Source: an uncultured Bacilli bacterium
GTDB lineage: Bacteria; Bacillota_I; Bacilli_A; RF39; UBA660
Assembly: GCA_948760655.1 (NCBI GenBank)
Contig: CAQBKK010000043.1
Span: 1 to 9,470 of the forward strand
Reading direction: 5' to 3'
DNA: 9,470 nucleotides
Shown piece after piece: positions 1 through 5,699 of the stretch (positions are counted from its first letter, which is position 1; the number at the start of each line of letters is the position of its first letter). The notes under the pieces were generated by a model. It was not told where the DNA came from and ran no database searches. It saw nothing but the letters and a program-made list of their open reading frames with translations. Made by a program: the position numbers and the translations under genes.

Positions 1-809
1 TCTGTTGAAATTTTTACATTTTGCTCTTCAATCTCTATACCTGATTTTGGCTTATTAAAAGAAGTTAAAACGATGAACTGACTTTCATCATTAGGGCAAG
101 GAACACGAAAATGCATTTCTTTTGCGTCTCCATTAATAACATTAAAAGTAACTGATTCTTCCTCTGTTAAATAAGTGACCAAATTATATTCTTTAAAAAT
201 AGCAAGAGGACCTAACTTTATCACACCATTTTCGATGACTAAAGAGGAAACATACGTATCTTTTCTAGGATCGATAATATTTGTAACAAATGTTTCGTAA
301 TTCAAGTCCGCTGCAATGTTATTAGAAAAAATATTGCTATCAATTAGCTTGGCAACAGCAGTACTTACAACAGGATTATTGGCATCTGTATTTTTTAATA
401 TTTCTAAAGCCGAAACATCTTTGGCTACCACTAAATAAAAAATGTTTCGAATATGATTATCTCGTAGTAAAAAATCAATAATTTCTTCCACATGATTTTT
501 CGCCATTTCCTCATTAATAATTAAGGTTTTTAAATGAGCCATATAAGGAAATTTTGCAATTTCTAAAGAAGCATCTGAAAAAGCTTCACTAATAGAATTT
601 CCATTTCCTTCTACTGTATAAACTTTTGGCTGATTTTGATTATCATCTTTACTGACTGTATTTAAAACTTCAAATCCAACATGGTAACGATCATTTTCAT
701 AATCAAGGGAAATCCCAGAAACAATGGCGGTATCATTTAATTCGGTATAATCATAACAGCCACTACTAAAAAAAAGTAGAAAGAGCAGAACAACTAAGAA
801 CTTTTTCAT
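1..809 (-). CDS. Ger(x)C-family spore germination lipoprotein, partial (C-terminus beyond left edge)
   Basis: GerC-type subunit of a germinant receptor, the lipoprotein partner of the GerA- and GerB-type membrane subunits in the inner spore membrane. The minus frame is open from ATG at 809 to base 1, about 269 residues; the family usually has about 370-400, so the C-terminal third is missing. Residues 1-17 form a lipoprotein signal peptide (MKKF, then an L/V/F-rich core) ending in SSGC with the lipidated Cys at 18. It is followed by YDYTELNDTAIVSG, the usual GerC N-terminal motif just after the lipid Cys. The start overlaps the gerA-type stop by four bases (ATGA), so the two are translationally coupled; an AAAGGA about 10 nt upstream can serve as ribosome-binding site. 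Order A then C suggests the GerB-type permease lies further left. The specific germinant cannot be read from sequence. Confidence 0.93.
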   Translation of the reverse strand, partial: MKKFLVVLLFLLFFSSGCYDYTELNDTAIVSGISLDYENDRYHVGFEVLNTVSKDDNQNQPKVYTVEGNGNSISEAFSDASLEIAKFPYMAHLKTLIINEEMAKNHVEEIIDFLLRDNHIRNIFYLVVAKDVSALEILKNTDANNPVVSTAVAKLIDSNIFSNNIAADLNYETFVTNIIDPRKDTYVSSLVIENGVIKLGPLAIFKEYNLVTYLTEEESVTFNVINGDAKEMHFRVPCPNDESQFIVLTSFNKPKSGIEIEEQNVKIST

Positions 810-2242
810 GCTTCACGTATCCTTTCTTTAATTTGGTTCTTTTTAGTAAGTACTTTGCTTCGTTTTTTATCATTAACAAATTTTACTTTGAAAAGTGTTT
901 TCTTAATATAGGTGAAATCAAAAGGAACAATAGGGTAGTAATAAGGTTTACCAGCAGATTTTACACTTGTGATGTGAATTAAAAAATAAACAAGGGAAAG
1001 AGCAATTCCATAAAGTCCATACATAGCAGCTAAAATCAAAAAGATAAATCGAAAATATCGTATAGCATTGATGACTTCAAGTTCAGTAAAAATAAGACTC
1101 GTAATAAAAGTGAAGGCAATGACAATAATCATAATAGGACTAACAATACCAGCAGAAACTGCCGCTTCACCGAGTACTAAAGCCCCTAATATTGAAATAG
1201 CACTTCCATAACTACTTGGGAATCTAAGATCGCTTTCTCTTAATATTTCACATACAATCACCATGACAATCGCCTCGATAATGGTAGGAAAAGGAACACC
1301 ATCATTCTGTGCTGCAAAATTAACGAGCAAACTAGTCGGAATCGTTTCCATATTGTAATTGACAAGGGCAATGTAAAAACCAGGGAGAATCATAGTAAAG
1401 AAAAATGACGCAAAACGTAAAATTTTCAAAAAGTTAACGTTTATATTACGATTATAATTATCAACAACAGGATTGATAAAATCTGCAAAAAAAGAAGGTA
1501 AAATCAAAACAAAAGGAGAAGTATCCACCATAATACAAACTTTTCCTTCCAAAAGAGCAGTAGCAATGACATCAGGTCGTTCACTTTGTGAAATTGTTGG
1601 AAAAGGAGTATTTTGATTTTCAGATAAAATATTGGCAATGTTTCCTGCATCAATAATTCCATCGACATCAATCGTATTTAACTTATCTTTAATAGTAGTA
1701 ACAATTTCCATATCGGTAATATCATCAAAATATAAAATTTGTACTTTGGTATTAGTTTTTCTACCCATATTCAAGTCTTCACTTTTTAAATGACTAGATT
1801 TAATGCGACGTTTTAAAAGACCTAAATTAATTTGAATATTTTCTGTAAAAGCATCACTTGGCCCATAAATTGACTTTTGTACCTCAGGAACACTCACACT
1901 TCGATTAATATCCGCTTTTGTTTCAAAAGCAAGAATTTCTTTACTTGTTAAAACAATCGTAAATCCGTTGGTCAAATAAAATTCAATTTGGTCTACTTCT
2001 TCAATTTTAACAGTATTAGGCCCAGGAATAATACTTCCCATATTGTACTTTTTTACATCTTTTAAATTATTAATAGAAGTTAATTGCTTTAAGATATAAT
2101 CATTAACTTTGTCACTTCCTGTAACACTTTCTAAATAAATGACATAAATATCTCCAAAATGCTTGGTAGCAATTCGTTTCGTTATAAAATCAGTATTTTT
2201 TTCAAACTCTTTCTCTAAGCGCTTTAAGATTTTTTCTTGCAT
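806..2242 (-). CDS. GerA-family spore germination receptor subunit
   Basis: Membrane subunit of a nutrient-germinant receptor that triggers spore germination. It has a soluble N-terminal half (about residues 1-270) and a C-terminal half with about five hydrophobic segments. Family signatures include LLEGKVCIMVDTSPFVLILP near 235, PGFYIALVNYN near 290, AAQNDGVPFPT near 310-320, EILRESDLRFP near 335 and GALVLGEAAVSAGIVSP near 355-370, plus a basic tail. Length (478 aa) is normal. Two in-frame ATGs lie at 2254 and 2242; I chose 2242 because GGTGA sits 5 nt upstream of it, while the upstream ATG has no ribosome-binding site and lies almost on a possible promoter -10. The stop overlaps the downstream GerC-type start (ATGA). 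Assignment to GerAA, GerKA or another paralogue is not possible from this window. Confidence 0.95.
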   Translation of the reverse strand: MQEKILKRLEKEFEKNTDFITKRIATKHFGDIYVIYLESVTGSDKVNDYILKQLTSINNLKDVKKYNMGSIIPGPNTVKIEEVDQIEFYLTNGFTIVLTSKEILAFETKADINRSVSVPEVQKSIYGPSDAFTENIQINLGLLKRRIKSSHLKSEDLNMGRKTNTKVQILYFDDITDMEIVTTIKDKLNTIDVDGIIDAGNIANILSENQNTPFPTISQSERPDVIATALLEGKVCIMVDTSPFVLILPSFFADFINPVVDNYNRNINVNFLKILRFASFFFTMILPGFYIALVNYNMETIPTSLLVNFAAQNDGVPFPTIIEAIVMVIVCEILRESDLRFPSSYGSAISILGALVLGEAAVSAGIVSPIMIIVIAFTFITSLIFTELEVINAIRYFRFIFLILAAMYGLYGIALSLVYFLIHITSVKSAGKPYYYPIVPFDFTYIKKTLFKVKFVNDKKRSKVLTKKNQIKERIREA

Positions 2243-2249
2243 ACATTTC

Positions 2250-2286
2250 ACCATTTTTAGTATTGGCAGAAAATGGAATGGTATAC
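2250..2286 (-). promoter_or_regulatory. possible forespore sigma-G-like promoter of the ger operon
   Basis: On the minus strand GTATA (2286-2282), a 17-nt spacer and AATACTA (2264-2258) resemble the sigma-G pattern GHATR-N18-CATNHTA, with one -10 mismatch and a spacer one base short. Transcription would begin near 2251, leaving a leader of only about 9 nt that begins at the GGTGA ribosome-binding site of the 2242 start. Germinant-receptor operons are known sigma-G targets, which supports the reading, but the match is degenerate and the sequence AT-rich. Confidence 0.35.
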
Positions 2287-2324
2287 AAGAATTGAAAAGA
2301 AAAATAAAATTTTATTAAAATGAA

Positions 2325-2370
2325 AAATTGGCCTAGACAAATGGATAAAATCTGCTAGTCAATTTTTTTT
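2325..2370. terminator. left-end hairpin of repeat copy A with T tracts on both sides
   Basis: The arms AAATTGGCCTAGACA and TGCTAGTCAATTT pair with small bulges around the loop AATGGATAAAATC. The plus strand continues with eight Ts and the minus strand with TTTTTC, so it could stop transcription from either side. The same hairpin heads copies B and C, with differences that mostly preserve pairing. Confidence 0.5.
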
Positions 2371-2401
2371 ACTAGATAATTCTACCAAATTGGTGATTTG
2401 T

Positions 2402-2431
2402 AGTATAGTTTTCTTCGTGTTAAAGTGTCAT
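2402..2431 (-). promoter_or_regulatory. minus-strand promoter-like sequence in repeat copy A
   Basis: ATGACA (2431-2426), an 18-nt spacer and TATACT (2407-2402) each match the sigma-A consensus at five of six positions. A transcript would start near 2395 and run about 75 nt into the left-end hairpin. The same arrangement occurs in copy C, whereas the -35 is poor in copy B. Confidence 0.35.
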
Positions 2432-2549
2432 TGCGAGGCACTATAGATAATGTTTGCCATTTCTAGCTGTAAAGGAGATGGTGAGAAAAACTTTATCCTA
2501 GTAGAAATTAAGGAAAGCATTAACTTTGTAGTGTCTCGCTTTTATTAAT

Positions 2550-2993
2550 TAAACAGGATAAAATCATGAAAAAATGAAAAGAAAGCTAACAAGCCCAGAA
2601 AAAAGGATTAGTTAGTCTTTTTGTTCTCTTATAGGAAAGTTCATCAAAGAGTTAAAAATGAAAATTTGCAAATAGAAAATGAATTGTGCATGAAAAAATA
2701 CAACTCGTTTTAGAGTCAAAAAATTTAATCTTCGTATTTGTAAATTTTACCTTTAACTCCTATATAATATTTTGGAACCATGTTCCCAATCAAATCTAGG
2801 TGGAACAGAAGTATCTACATTTACTTGATCAGTTCAATCAAGCATTTCCATCAGTAGGAATAAATTAAATAGCTTTATACTTAGGACATAGTAAGAAATC
2901 AATATTAAAAGATGTAATAAGAATTATCCATAATATTTGATGGTAGAATTTAAGTTCTTTGACAATTATAAAATATATGTTACTAATTAAATA
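2550..2993. other. non-coding stretch with no recognisable gene
   Basis: About 440 bases between repeat copy A and the terminator of the next gene. Every frame is broken by frequent stops. On the minus strand around 2770-2825, short open pieces such as VPPRFDWEHGSKI and VPKYYIGVKGKIYK look protein-like but overlap in different frames and are bounded by stops, so they could be scraps of a decayed gene or chance. I see no RNA gene here. Confidence 0.6.
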
Positions 2994-3023
2994 ACAAAAA
3001 GAAGCAAAATATTATCTTGCTTC
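2994..3023 (-). terminator. intrinsic terminator of the 3058-3723 gene
   Basis: On the minus strand GAAGCAAG pairs with TTTGCTTC (seven pairs plus a G-T wobble) around a short AT loop and is followed directly by TTTTTG. It lies about 35 nt past the stop codon of the upstream minus-strand gene. Confidence 0.8.
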
Positions 3024-3057
3024 CTATCTTGGAAAGTTATCATTTACACAAAAATTT

Positions 3058-3723
3058 TTATCTTATTTTTTTCTTTAAATTCAAAACTTTATCTGATTCA
3101 CTAGAGTAATCAAAGACAAATTCTTCTTCTCTATCAATATTTTCTAGTATTTGTTTTAATGTTTTATACTTGATTTTGTCAATACTATTTAAAGTAAACA
3201 CTGGTTGATTTGCAGGAGTAGAATGTATCAATTCTCTCGTTTTTTCATCTATATTAGCTAAAACGTTATAATTTTCTTTTACTTTCTTATTTAATCTTTT
3301 TTCATTATCTAATAGCATTTTATTTTTTTTAACATCTTTAATATTTCTTTTACTATCTATCATACTATAAATTCTATATCCGAGATTAAATAAAAACCCA
3401 CTACCACAAATAGCACACACCACACTTATTATTGGTGCAACGCTATTACCGATTAAAACACCAAAACAAATGTCAAGTACATAAAGACTAAATAAAACCC
3501 ACTTCCAAGATTTTGAAAATCTTTCTTCTTGTTTACTTATAAATTCATCTGATTGTAAAACTTGTGCTTTCATTCTTTTAAGTATCTTTTTTTCATTCCT
3601 AATAGTATATGGAATGACATAATTTTCTCCATTTGCAAGATTAACTATTATTTGATTATCTTTAACTATATAATTTAATATAAATGTTTTAGAAGCTTCT
3701 AAATTAAGTGAATAATCTTTCAT
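3058..3723 (-). CDS. uncharacterised protein with two transmembrane segments
   Basis: I do not recognise this 221-aa protein. The N-terminal part (1-70) is soluble and mixed, with a strand-like stretch DNQIIVNLANGENYVIPYT followed by a Lys/Glu-rich helix. Two hydrophobic segments at about 74-93 and 96-118 form a hairpin with a short turn (IGNSVAP). After them comes a long, highly charged, Lys-rich helical region (about 123-165) and an acidic then basic C-terminus. Both termini are probably cytoplasmic. GGGGG lies 7-8 nt before the ATG at 3723, giving a clear ribosome-binding site, and a good terminator follows, so it is a real, monocistronic gene. Its Trp codons are TGG. Its neighbours are repeats and decayed mobile DNA, which gives no hint of function. 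Confidence 0.8.
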   Translation of the reverse strand: MKDYSLNLEASKTFILNYIVKDNQIIVNLANGENYVIPYTIRNEKKILKRMKAQVLQSDEFISKQEERFSKSWKWVLFSLYVLDICFGVLIGNSVAPIISVVCAICGSGFLFNLGYRIYSMIDSKRNIKDVKKNKMLLDNEKRLNKKVKENYNVLANIDEKTRELIHSTPANQPVFTLNSIDKIKYKTLKQILENIDREEEFVFDYSSESDKVLNLKKKIR

Positions 3724-3784
3724 AAAATACCCCCAATAATATATATTTTTTTTAGTCCTAAATAATAGGATTTAATGAAAGAGT

Positions 3785-3846
3785 ACTTCCTCTTTATCAA
3801 TGGAAGTTACTTTATCATAAAAAGACAGCAATGTCAATTATGATAA
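3785..3846. other. two adjacent hairpins, the second with a GCAA tetraloop
   Basis: ACTTCC (3785-3790) pairs with GGAAGT (3802-3807). Next, TTATCATAA (3812-3820) pairs with TTATGATAA (3838-3846), and inside it, after a 2x2 AA/AA internal loop, GACA-GCAA-TGTC closes with a GNRA-type loop on the plus strand. Neither is followed by a convincing T tract, so they do not look like terminators. They lie between the divergent start of the 3058-3723 gene and the transposase remnant. A small RNA, an operator or a mobile-element end are all possible. Confidence 0.4.
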
Positions 3847-3950
3847 GGTAATGGATAGGGCAACCGCATAAAAATAAATAAAAATTTTAAAAAGAAGAAA
3901 AATAAGATAAAATATATAATGAATAAAGGGAGACCAAAAAAAAGAACGAT

Positions 3951-4200
3951 TTAATTATATAAATCCACAAGATTTAAAACATGAATTAACAAATTGTATA
4001 GCAATGATTATATTTGGTATTCTTGCAGGACATTATGGCGTCGAAAACATTGCTTTTTTTTTAAATAAATGAAGAATATTTTAATACAGAATTAAATTTA
4101 GAAAATGGTACGCTTTCTCTTGATACTAGAATATATTCTTTAATTGCTCCTGAAGAATTTATGAAAATATTTGTTAGATGAGTAGAAAATATCATAAAAG
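3951..4200 (+). pseudogene. remnant of an ISAs1-family (H-repeat type) transposase N-terminus
   Basis: Conceptual translation from 3959 gives NPQDLKHELTNCIAMIIFGI then LAGHYGVENIAFF. After a frameshift in the T/A run at 4052-4067, it continues from 4068 as NEEYFNTELNLENGTLSLDT then RIYSLIAPEEFMKIFVR. This matches the course of the transposase-associated N-terminal domain of ISAs1 elements (DPR..KHKL..IL, then GIPSHDT...I.PE.F...F..W). The conserved Trp after FVR is a TGA stop at 4179. No catalytic DDE part follows: similarity stops where repeat copy B begins, at about 4201. It is dead on at least two counts, and I see no terminal inverted repeats. Confidence 0.6.
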
Positions 4201-4229
4201 AAAAAAATAAAATTTACACTAAATGTAAT

Positions 4230-4277
4230 AATTGACTTAGACAAATGGATAAAATTTACTAAGTTAATTTCTTTTTT
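4230..4277. terminator. left-end hairpin of repeat copy B
   Basis: AATTGACTTAG (4230-4240) pairs with CTAAGTTAATT (4259-4269) over 11 pairs including one G-T wobble. CTTTTTTT follows on the plus strand, so it can stop plus-strand transcription coming from the left. The minus-strand T tract seen in A and C is weak here (ATTAC). Confidence 0.5.
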
Positions 4278-4306
4278 TCGCTAAGTGAATTTAGTAAATT
4301 GGTGAT

Positions 4307-4335
4307 TTGTACTATAGTTTTCTTCGTGTTAAAGT
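4307..4335 (+). promoter_or_regulatory. candidate promoter of the copy B peptide mRNA
   Basis: TTGTAC (4307-4312), a 17-nt spacer and TAAAGT (4330-4335) are only a fair sigma-A match. The spacing is ideal, though, and the whole block is conserved in all three repeat copies (TTGTAG in A). Transcription would begin close to the GTGAGACACTA arm. No better plus-strand promoter is visible upstream of the ORF. Confidence 0.35.
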
Positions 4336-4397
4336 GAATTTGTGAGACACTATAGGTGATGTTTTGCCATAACAAAATATATTTTGGAGGTGGCTTT

Positions 4398-4466
4398 ATG
4401 AGTAAGAAAGATTTATTAATTCTAGTATTACTTATAATAATCATTTTATTAATCCTATATAACTAG
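4398..4466 (+). CDS. 22-aa hydrophobic peptide, candidate type I toxin (copy B)
   Basis: The ORF reads MSKKDLLI, then an almost purely Leu/Ile/Val stretch, and ends LLILYN. It is a tiny single-pass membrane peptide with a positive N-terminus (KK) and polar C-terminal Asn. GGAGG lies 7 nt before the ATG, a strong ribosome-binding site. The ORF in copy C differs at five residues (L9T, V10I, L20I and the C-terminal LY/IF positions are the ones affected), all but one conservative. Several codons differ at the third base (AAG/AAA, ATT/ATC, TTA/CTC, AAC/AAT), so the peptide appears to be under selection. Size and composition resemble known type I toxins such as the Fst, AapA and Ldr/Ibs groups, but I recognise no specific family. 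Confidence 0.7.
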   Translation: MSKKDLLILVLLIIIILLILYN

Positions 4467-4498
4467 ATAAAATTCGGGTTTTGGCTGATAGAAGGGTT

Positions 4499-4526
4499 AA
4501 AAAAACACCATCCTAGTAGGAAGGTG
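4499..4526 (-). terminator. minus-strand intrinsic terminator inside repeat copy B
   Basis: On the minus strand CACC-T-TCC, loop TACTA, GGA-T-GGTG is followed by seven Ts, a good intrinsic terminator. In copy C the same stem has CACT/AGTG in place of CACC/GGTG, one compensatory pair change, so pairing is conserved. It would end the antisense RNA starting near 4566. Confidence 0.6.
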
Positions 4527-4566
4527 CAAGCACATTGGCAAGCACTAACTTTGTAGTGTCTCGCTT
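4499..4566 (-). ncRNA. candidate antisense RNA (antitoxin) of repeat copy B
   Basis: Predicted RNA of about 65-70 nt, from a start about 7 nt after the TATCAT -10 to the terminator at 4526-4499. It lies wholly antisense to the 3' UTR of the 22-codon ORF and starts (A)AGCGAGACACTACAAAG. Convergent overlap at the toxin 3' end is the layout of TxpA/RatA and BsrG/SR4. Both promoter and terminator are conserved in copy C. Not shown to be expressed. Confidence 0.45.
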
Positions 4567-4572
4567 AAATTA

Positions 4573-4601
4573 ATGATAATATATATTTTCGTAAATGTAA
4601 A
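4573..4601 (-). promoter_or_regulatory. minus-strand promoter at the right end of repeat copy B
   Basis: TTTACA (4601-4596), a 17-nt spacer and TATCAT (4578-4573) match sigma-A at five of six positions in each hexamer. The sequence is identical in copy C and absent from copy A. Confidence 0.5.
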
Positions 4602-4626
4602 TTCTTTTTATGTATTAATTAAAAAA

Positions 4627-4642
4627 TGATATAATTAAAAAA
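4627..4642 (+). promoter_or_regulatory. extended -10 promoter of the MBL-fold gene
   Basis: TGATATAAT at 4627-4635 is a perfect extended -10 (TGN-TATAAT). It lies just after the right end of repeat copy B and 25 nt before the ATG at 4661; the -35 region (TTTATG) is poor. Confidence 0.6.
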
Positions 4643-4660
4643 GAAAGAAGAGAAGAAAAT

Positions 4661-5360
4661 ATGAAACTAAAAGTTTTAGTAGATAATAATACTTTCATTA
4701 ATATGTACTATTTAGGAGAACCAGCCGTTAGTTATTATATCGAAGATGCTGATACAAAAATAATATTTGATGTAGGCTATTCAAATGTTTTTATAGAAAA
4801 TGCTAAAAAAATGAATATTGATATTTATAAAGTAGATAAATTAATTCTCTCGCATGGACACGATGACCATACAGGGGGATTACCATATTTAATGAATAAA
4901 AAAAGCAATATAGAACTTATAACTCATCCAAGTACGTTAAATTACAAAGAAGAAGAAGGAAAAAGTATTGGTTCGCCTTTAAACCAAAACGATTTAGAAA
5001 AAGTTTGTAAACTAAATTTGTCAAAAAAACCTCTAAAAATAAGCGAGCATATTACTTATCTTGGAGAAATTCCAACAAGTAATGAATTTGAAAATAGAGA
5101 AACAATAGGGAAAAGAAATAACAATGGTGTGATGGAAATGGATAGTATTGAAGAAGACTCTGCTATTTGTTACCAAAGCGAAAAAGGTTTATTTATTATT
5201 ACAGGATGTTCACATAGCGGAATTTGTAATATTATAGAATACGCTAAAAAAGTATGTAACGAAAGCAGGATTTATGGCGTAATTAGAAGCAAAAATACAA
5301 ATAGCAAAAGAAATGAAAATATATGAAGTAGGCGTAGGTTTAGAATTAAACATTGCGTAA
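4661..5360 (+). pseudogene. metallo-beta-lactamase-fold hydrolase, broken by an internal deletion
   Basis: The first 208 codons encode an MBL-fold protein of the 7,8-dihydropterin-6-methyl-type group. It has strand-rich N-terminal sheets, the metal motif SHGHDDHTGG (His65, His67, Asp69, His70) and GCSHSGICNII with His185. Intact members continue IYGVIGGFHL, then a helical stretch, HCT, and a short tail ending in a VGVG-type strand. Here the frame runs from IYGVI straight into RSKNTNSKRNENI and stops at 5326. In the +1 frame at 5286-5360, EAKIQIAKEMKIYEVGVGLE plus LNIA and a stop is plainly the missing tail. About 35-45 codons, including the last metal-binding His region, have been lost with a frameshift. 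Start: ATG at 4661 with a purine-rich AAGAGAAGAAAAT. The gene sits between repeat copies B and C. A sequencing error cannot explain so large a gap. Confidence 0.8.
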
Positions 5361-5401
5361 AATATATAATACAAAAAAAATAAAATTTATACTAAATTTA
5401 A

Positions 5402-5450
5402 AAATTGACCTAAACAAATGGATAAAATCTGTTAAGTCAATTTCTTTTTT
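5402..5450. terminator. left-end hairpin of repeat copy C, bidirectional
   Basis: AAATTGACCTAAACA (5402-5416) pairs with TGTTAAGTCAATTT (5430-5443), with one mismatch and one bulge. CTTTTTTTT follows on the plus strand, and TTTTT follows on the minus strand. It can terminate the MBL transcript from the left and any minus-strand RNA from the promoter at 5484-5513. Confidence 0.55.
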
Positions 5451-5479
5451 TCTTTAGGAAAAATTACTGAATTGGTGAT

Positions 5480-5508
5480 TTGTACTATAGTTTTCTTTGT
5501 GTTAAAGT
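5480..5508 (+). promoter_or_regulatory. candidate promoter of the copy C peptide mRNA
   Basis: TTGTAC (5480-5485), a 17-nt spacer and TAAAGT (5503-5508) would start transcription near G5515, at the first base of GCGAGCACTATAG. The hexamers are only moderate, but identical to copy B. Confidence 0.35.
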
Positions 5509-5513
5509 GTCAT
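5484..5513 (-). promoter_or_regulatory. minus-strand promoter-like sequence in the left half of repeat copy C
   Basis: ATGACA (5513-5508), an 18-nt spacer and TATAGT (5489-5484) match sigma-A at five of six positions in each hexamer. It points away from the peptide ORF, towards the left-end hairpin about 75 nt away, and overlaps the plus-strand candidate promoter. Confidence 0.35.
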
Positions 5514-5569
5514 TGCGAGCACTATAGATAATGTTTGCCATTTCTAGCTGTAAAGGAGATGGTGGCTTT

Positions 5570-5638
5570 ATGAGTAAAAAAGATTTATTAATCACAATAT
5601 TACTTATAATAATTATTCTCTTGATAATTTTTAATTAG
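5570..5638 (+). CDS. 22-aa hydrophobic peptide, candidate type I toxin (copy C)
   Basis: The ORF reads MSKKDLLI, then T, and an Ile/Leu-only stretch ending LLIIFN. Length is identical to copy B, with the same KKD N-terminus, a single hydrophobic helix and a C-terminal Asn. The leader carries AAAGGAGATGGTGG (AAAGGAG 11 nt and GGTGG 4 nt before the ATG). The only strongly different residue from copy B is Thr9 in place of Leu. It is far too short for standard gene callers. It would be expected to insert in the cell membrane; toxicity is inferred from architecture, not shown. Confidence 0.7.
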   Translation: MSKKDLLITILLIIIILLIIFN

Positions 5639-5662
5639 CAAGAACTCTTTAAGGGGGTTTTG

Positions 5663-5699
5663 GAATAATAAAAACACTATCCATAGTAGGAAAGTGTTT
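5663..5699 (-). terminator. minus-strand terminator hairpin inside repeat copy C
   Basis: AAACACT (5672-5678) pairs with AGTGTTT (5693-5699). An inner TCC/GGA lies beyond an A-A mismatch, around the loop ATAGTA. Read on the minus strand it is followed by TTTATTATT, weaker than in copy B but in the same place. Confidence 0.5.

Larger units (their letters stand above)
2300..2549 (+). repeat. repeat copy A: ORF-less, decayed version of the 411-bp element
   Basis: Third copy of the element seen at 4201-4611 and 5373-5784. It keeps the left hairpin, the conserved block TTGGTGATTTG through GTGTTAAAGTG, the 5' arm GCGAGGCACTATAG, the TTTCTAGCTGTAAAGGAGAT leader and the 3' arm TAACTTTGTAGTGTCTCGC. 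Between GGTG (2480-2483) and the AAAAAC that follows, about 100 nt present in copy C are missing, removing the whole 22-codon ORF. The internal hairpin is degraded, and homology ends near 2549, before the minus-strand promoter-like sequence at the right end of B and C. In its leader region it is closer to C than to B. Confidence 0.85.
4201..4611 (+). repeat. repeat copy B: 411-bp element with a 22-codon ORF
   Basis: This unit aligns end to end with 5373-5784, from AAAAAAATAAAATTTA on the left to GTAAATGTAAATTCTTTTTA on the right, with divergence mainly in the leader (AACAAAATATATTTTGGAGG instead of TTTCTAGCTGTAAAGGAGAT). In order it holds a left hairpin with a T tract, a conserved promoter-like block, the 5' arm GTGAGACACTATAG, the ribosome-binding site and ORF, a hairpin acting as a minus-strand terminator, the 3' arm TTTGTAGTGTCTCGC, and a minus-strand promoter at the right end. 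I see no target-site duplication and no transposase. It begins where the transposase remnant stops. Confidence 0.92.

Noticed and set aside
2580..2630. Hairpin CTAAC...GTTAG followed by TCTTTTTG as a terminator
   Set aside because: Only five reliable pairs with a large loop, and no gene upstream of it on the plus strand.
2770..2825. A possible minus-strand protein fragment (VPPRFDWEHGSKI)
   Set aside because: Bounded by stops within about 30 codons, no start or ribosome-binding site, and no family that I recognise.
2761..2860. Plus-strand 25-codon ORF starting MFPIKSRWNRS
   Set aside because: No ribosome-binding site, no conservation visible, and composition typical of chance.
4179..4181. 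TGA read as Trp (Mycoplasma-type code)
   Set aside because: Intact genes here use TGG for Trp and TGA terminates the gerA-type gene. The TGA occurs only in a frameshifted transposase remnant, so decay is simpler.
4259..4444. Minus-strand 61-codon ORF across repeat copy B
   Set aside because: It is antisense to the conserved repeat and the 22-codon ORF, is not kept open in copy C, and has no ribosome-binding site.
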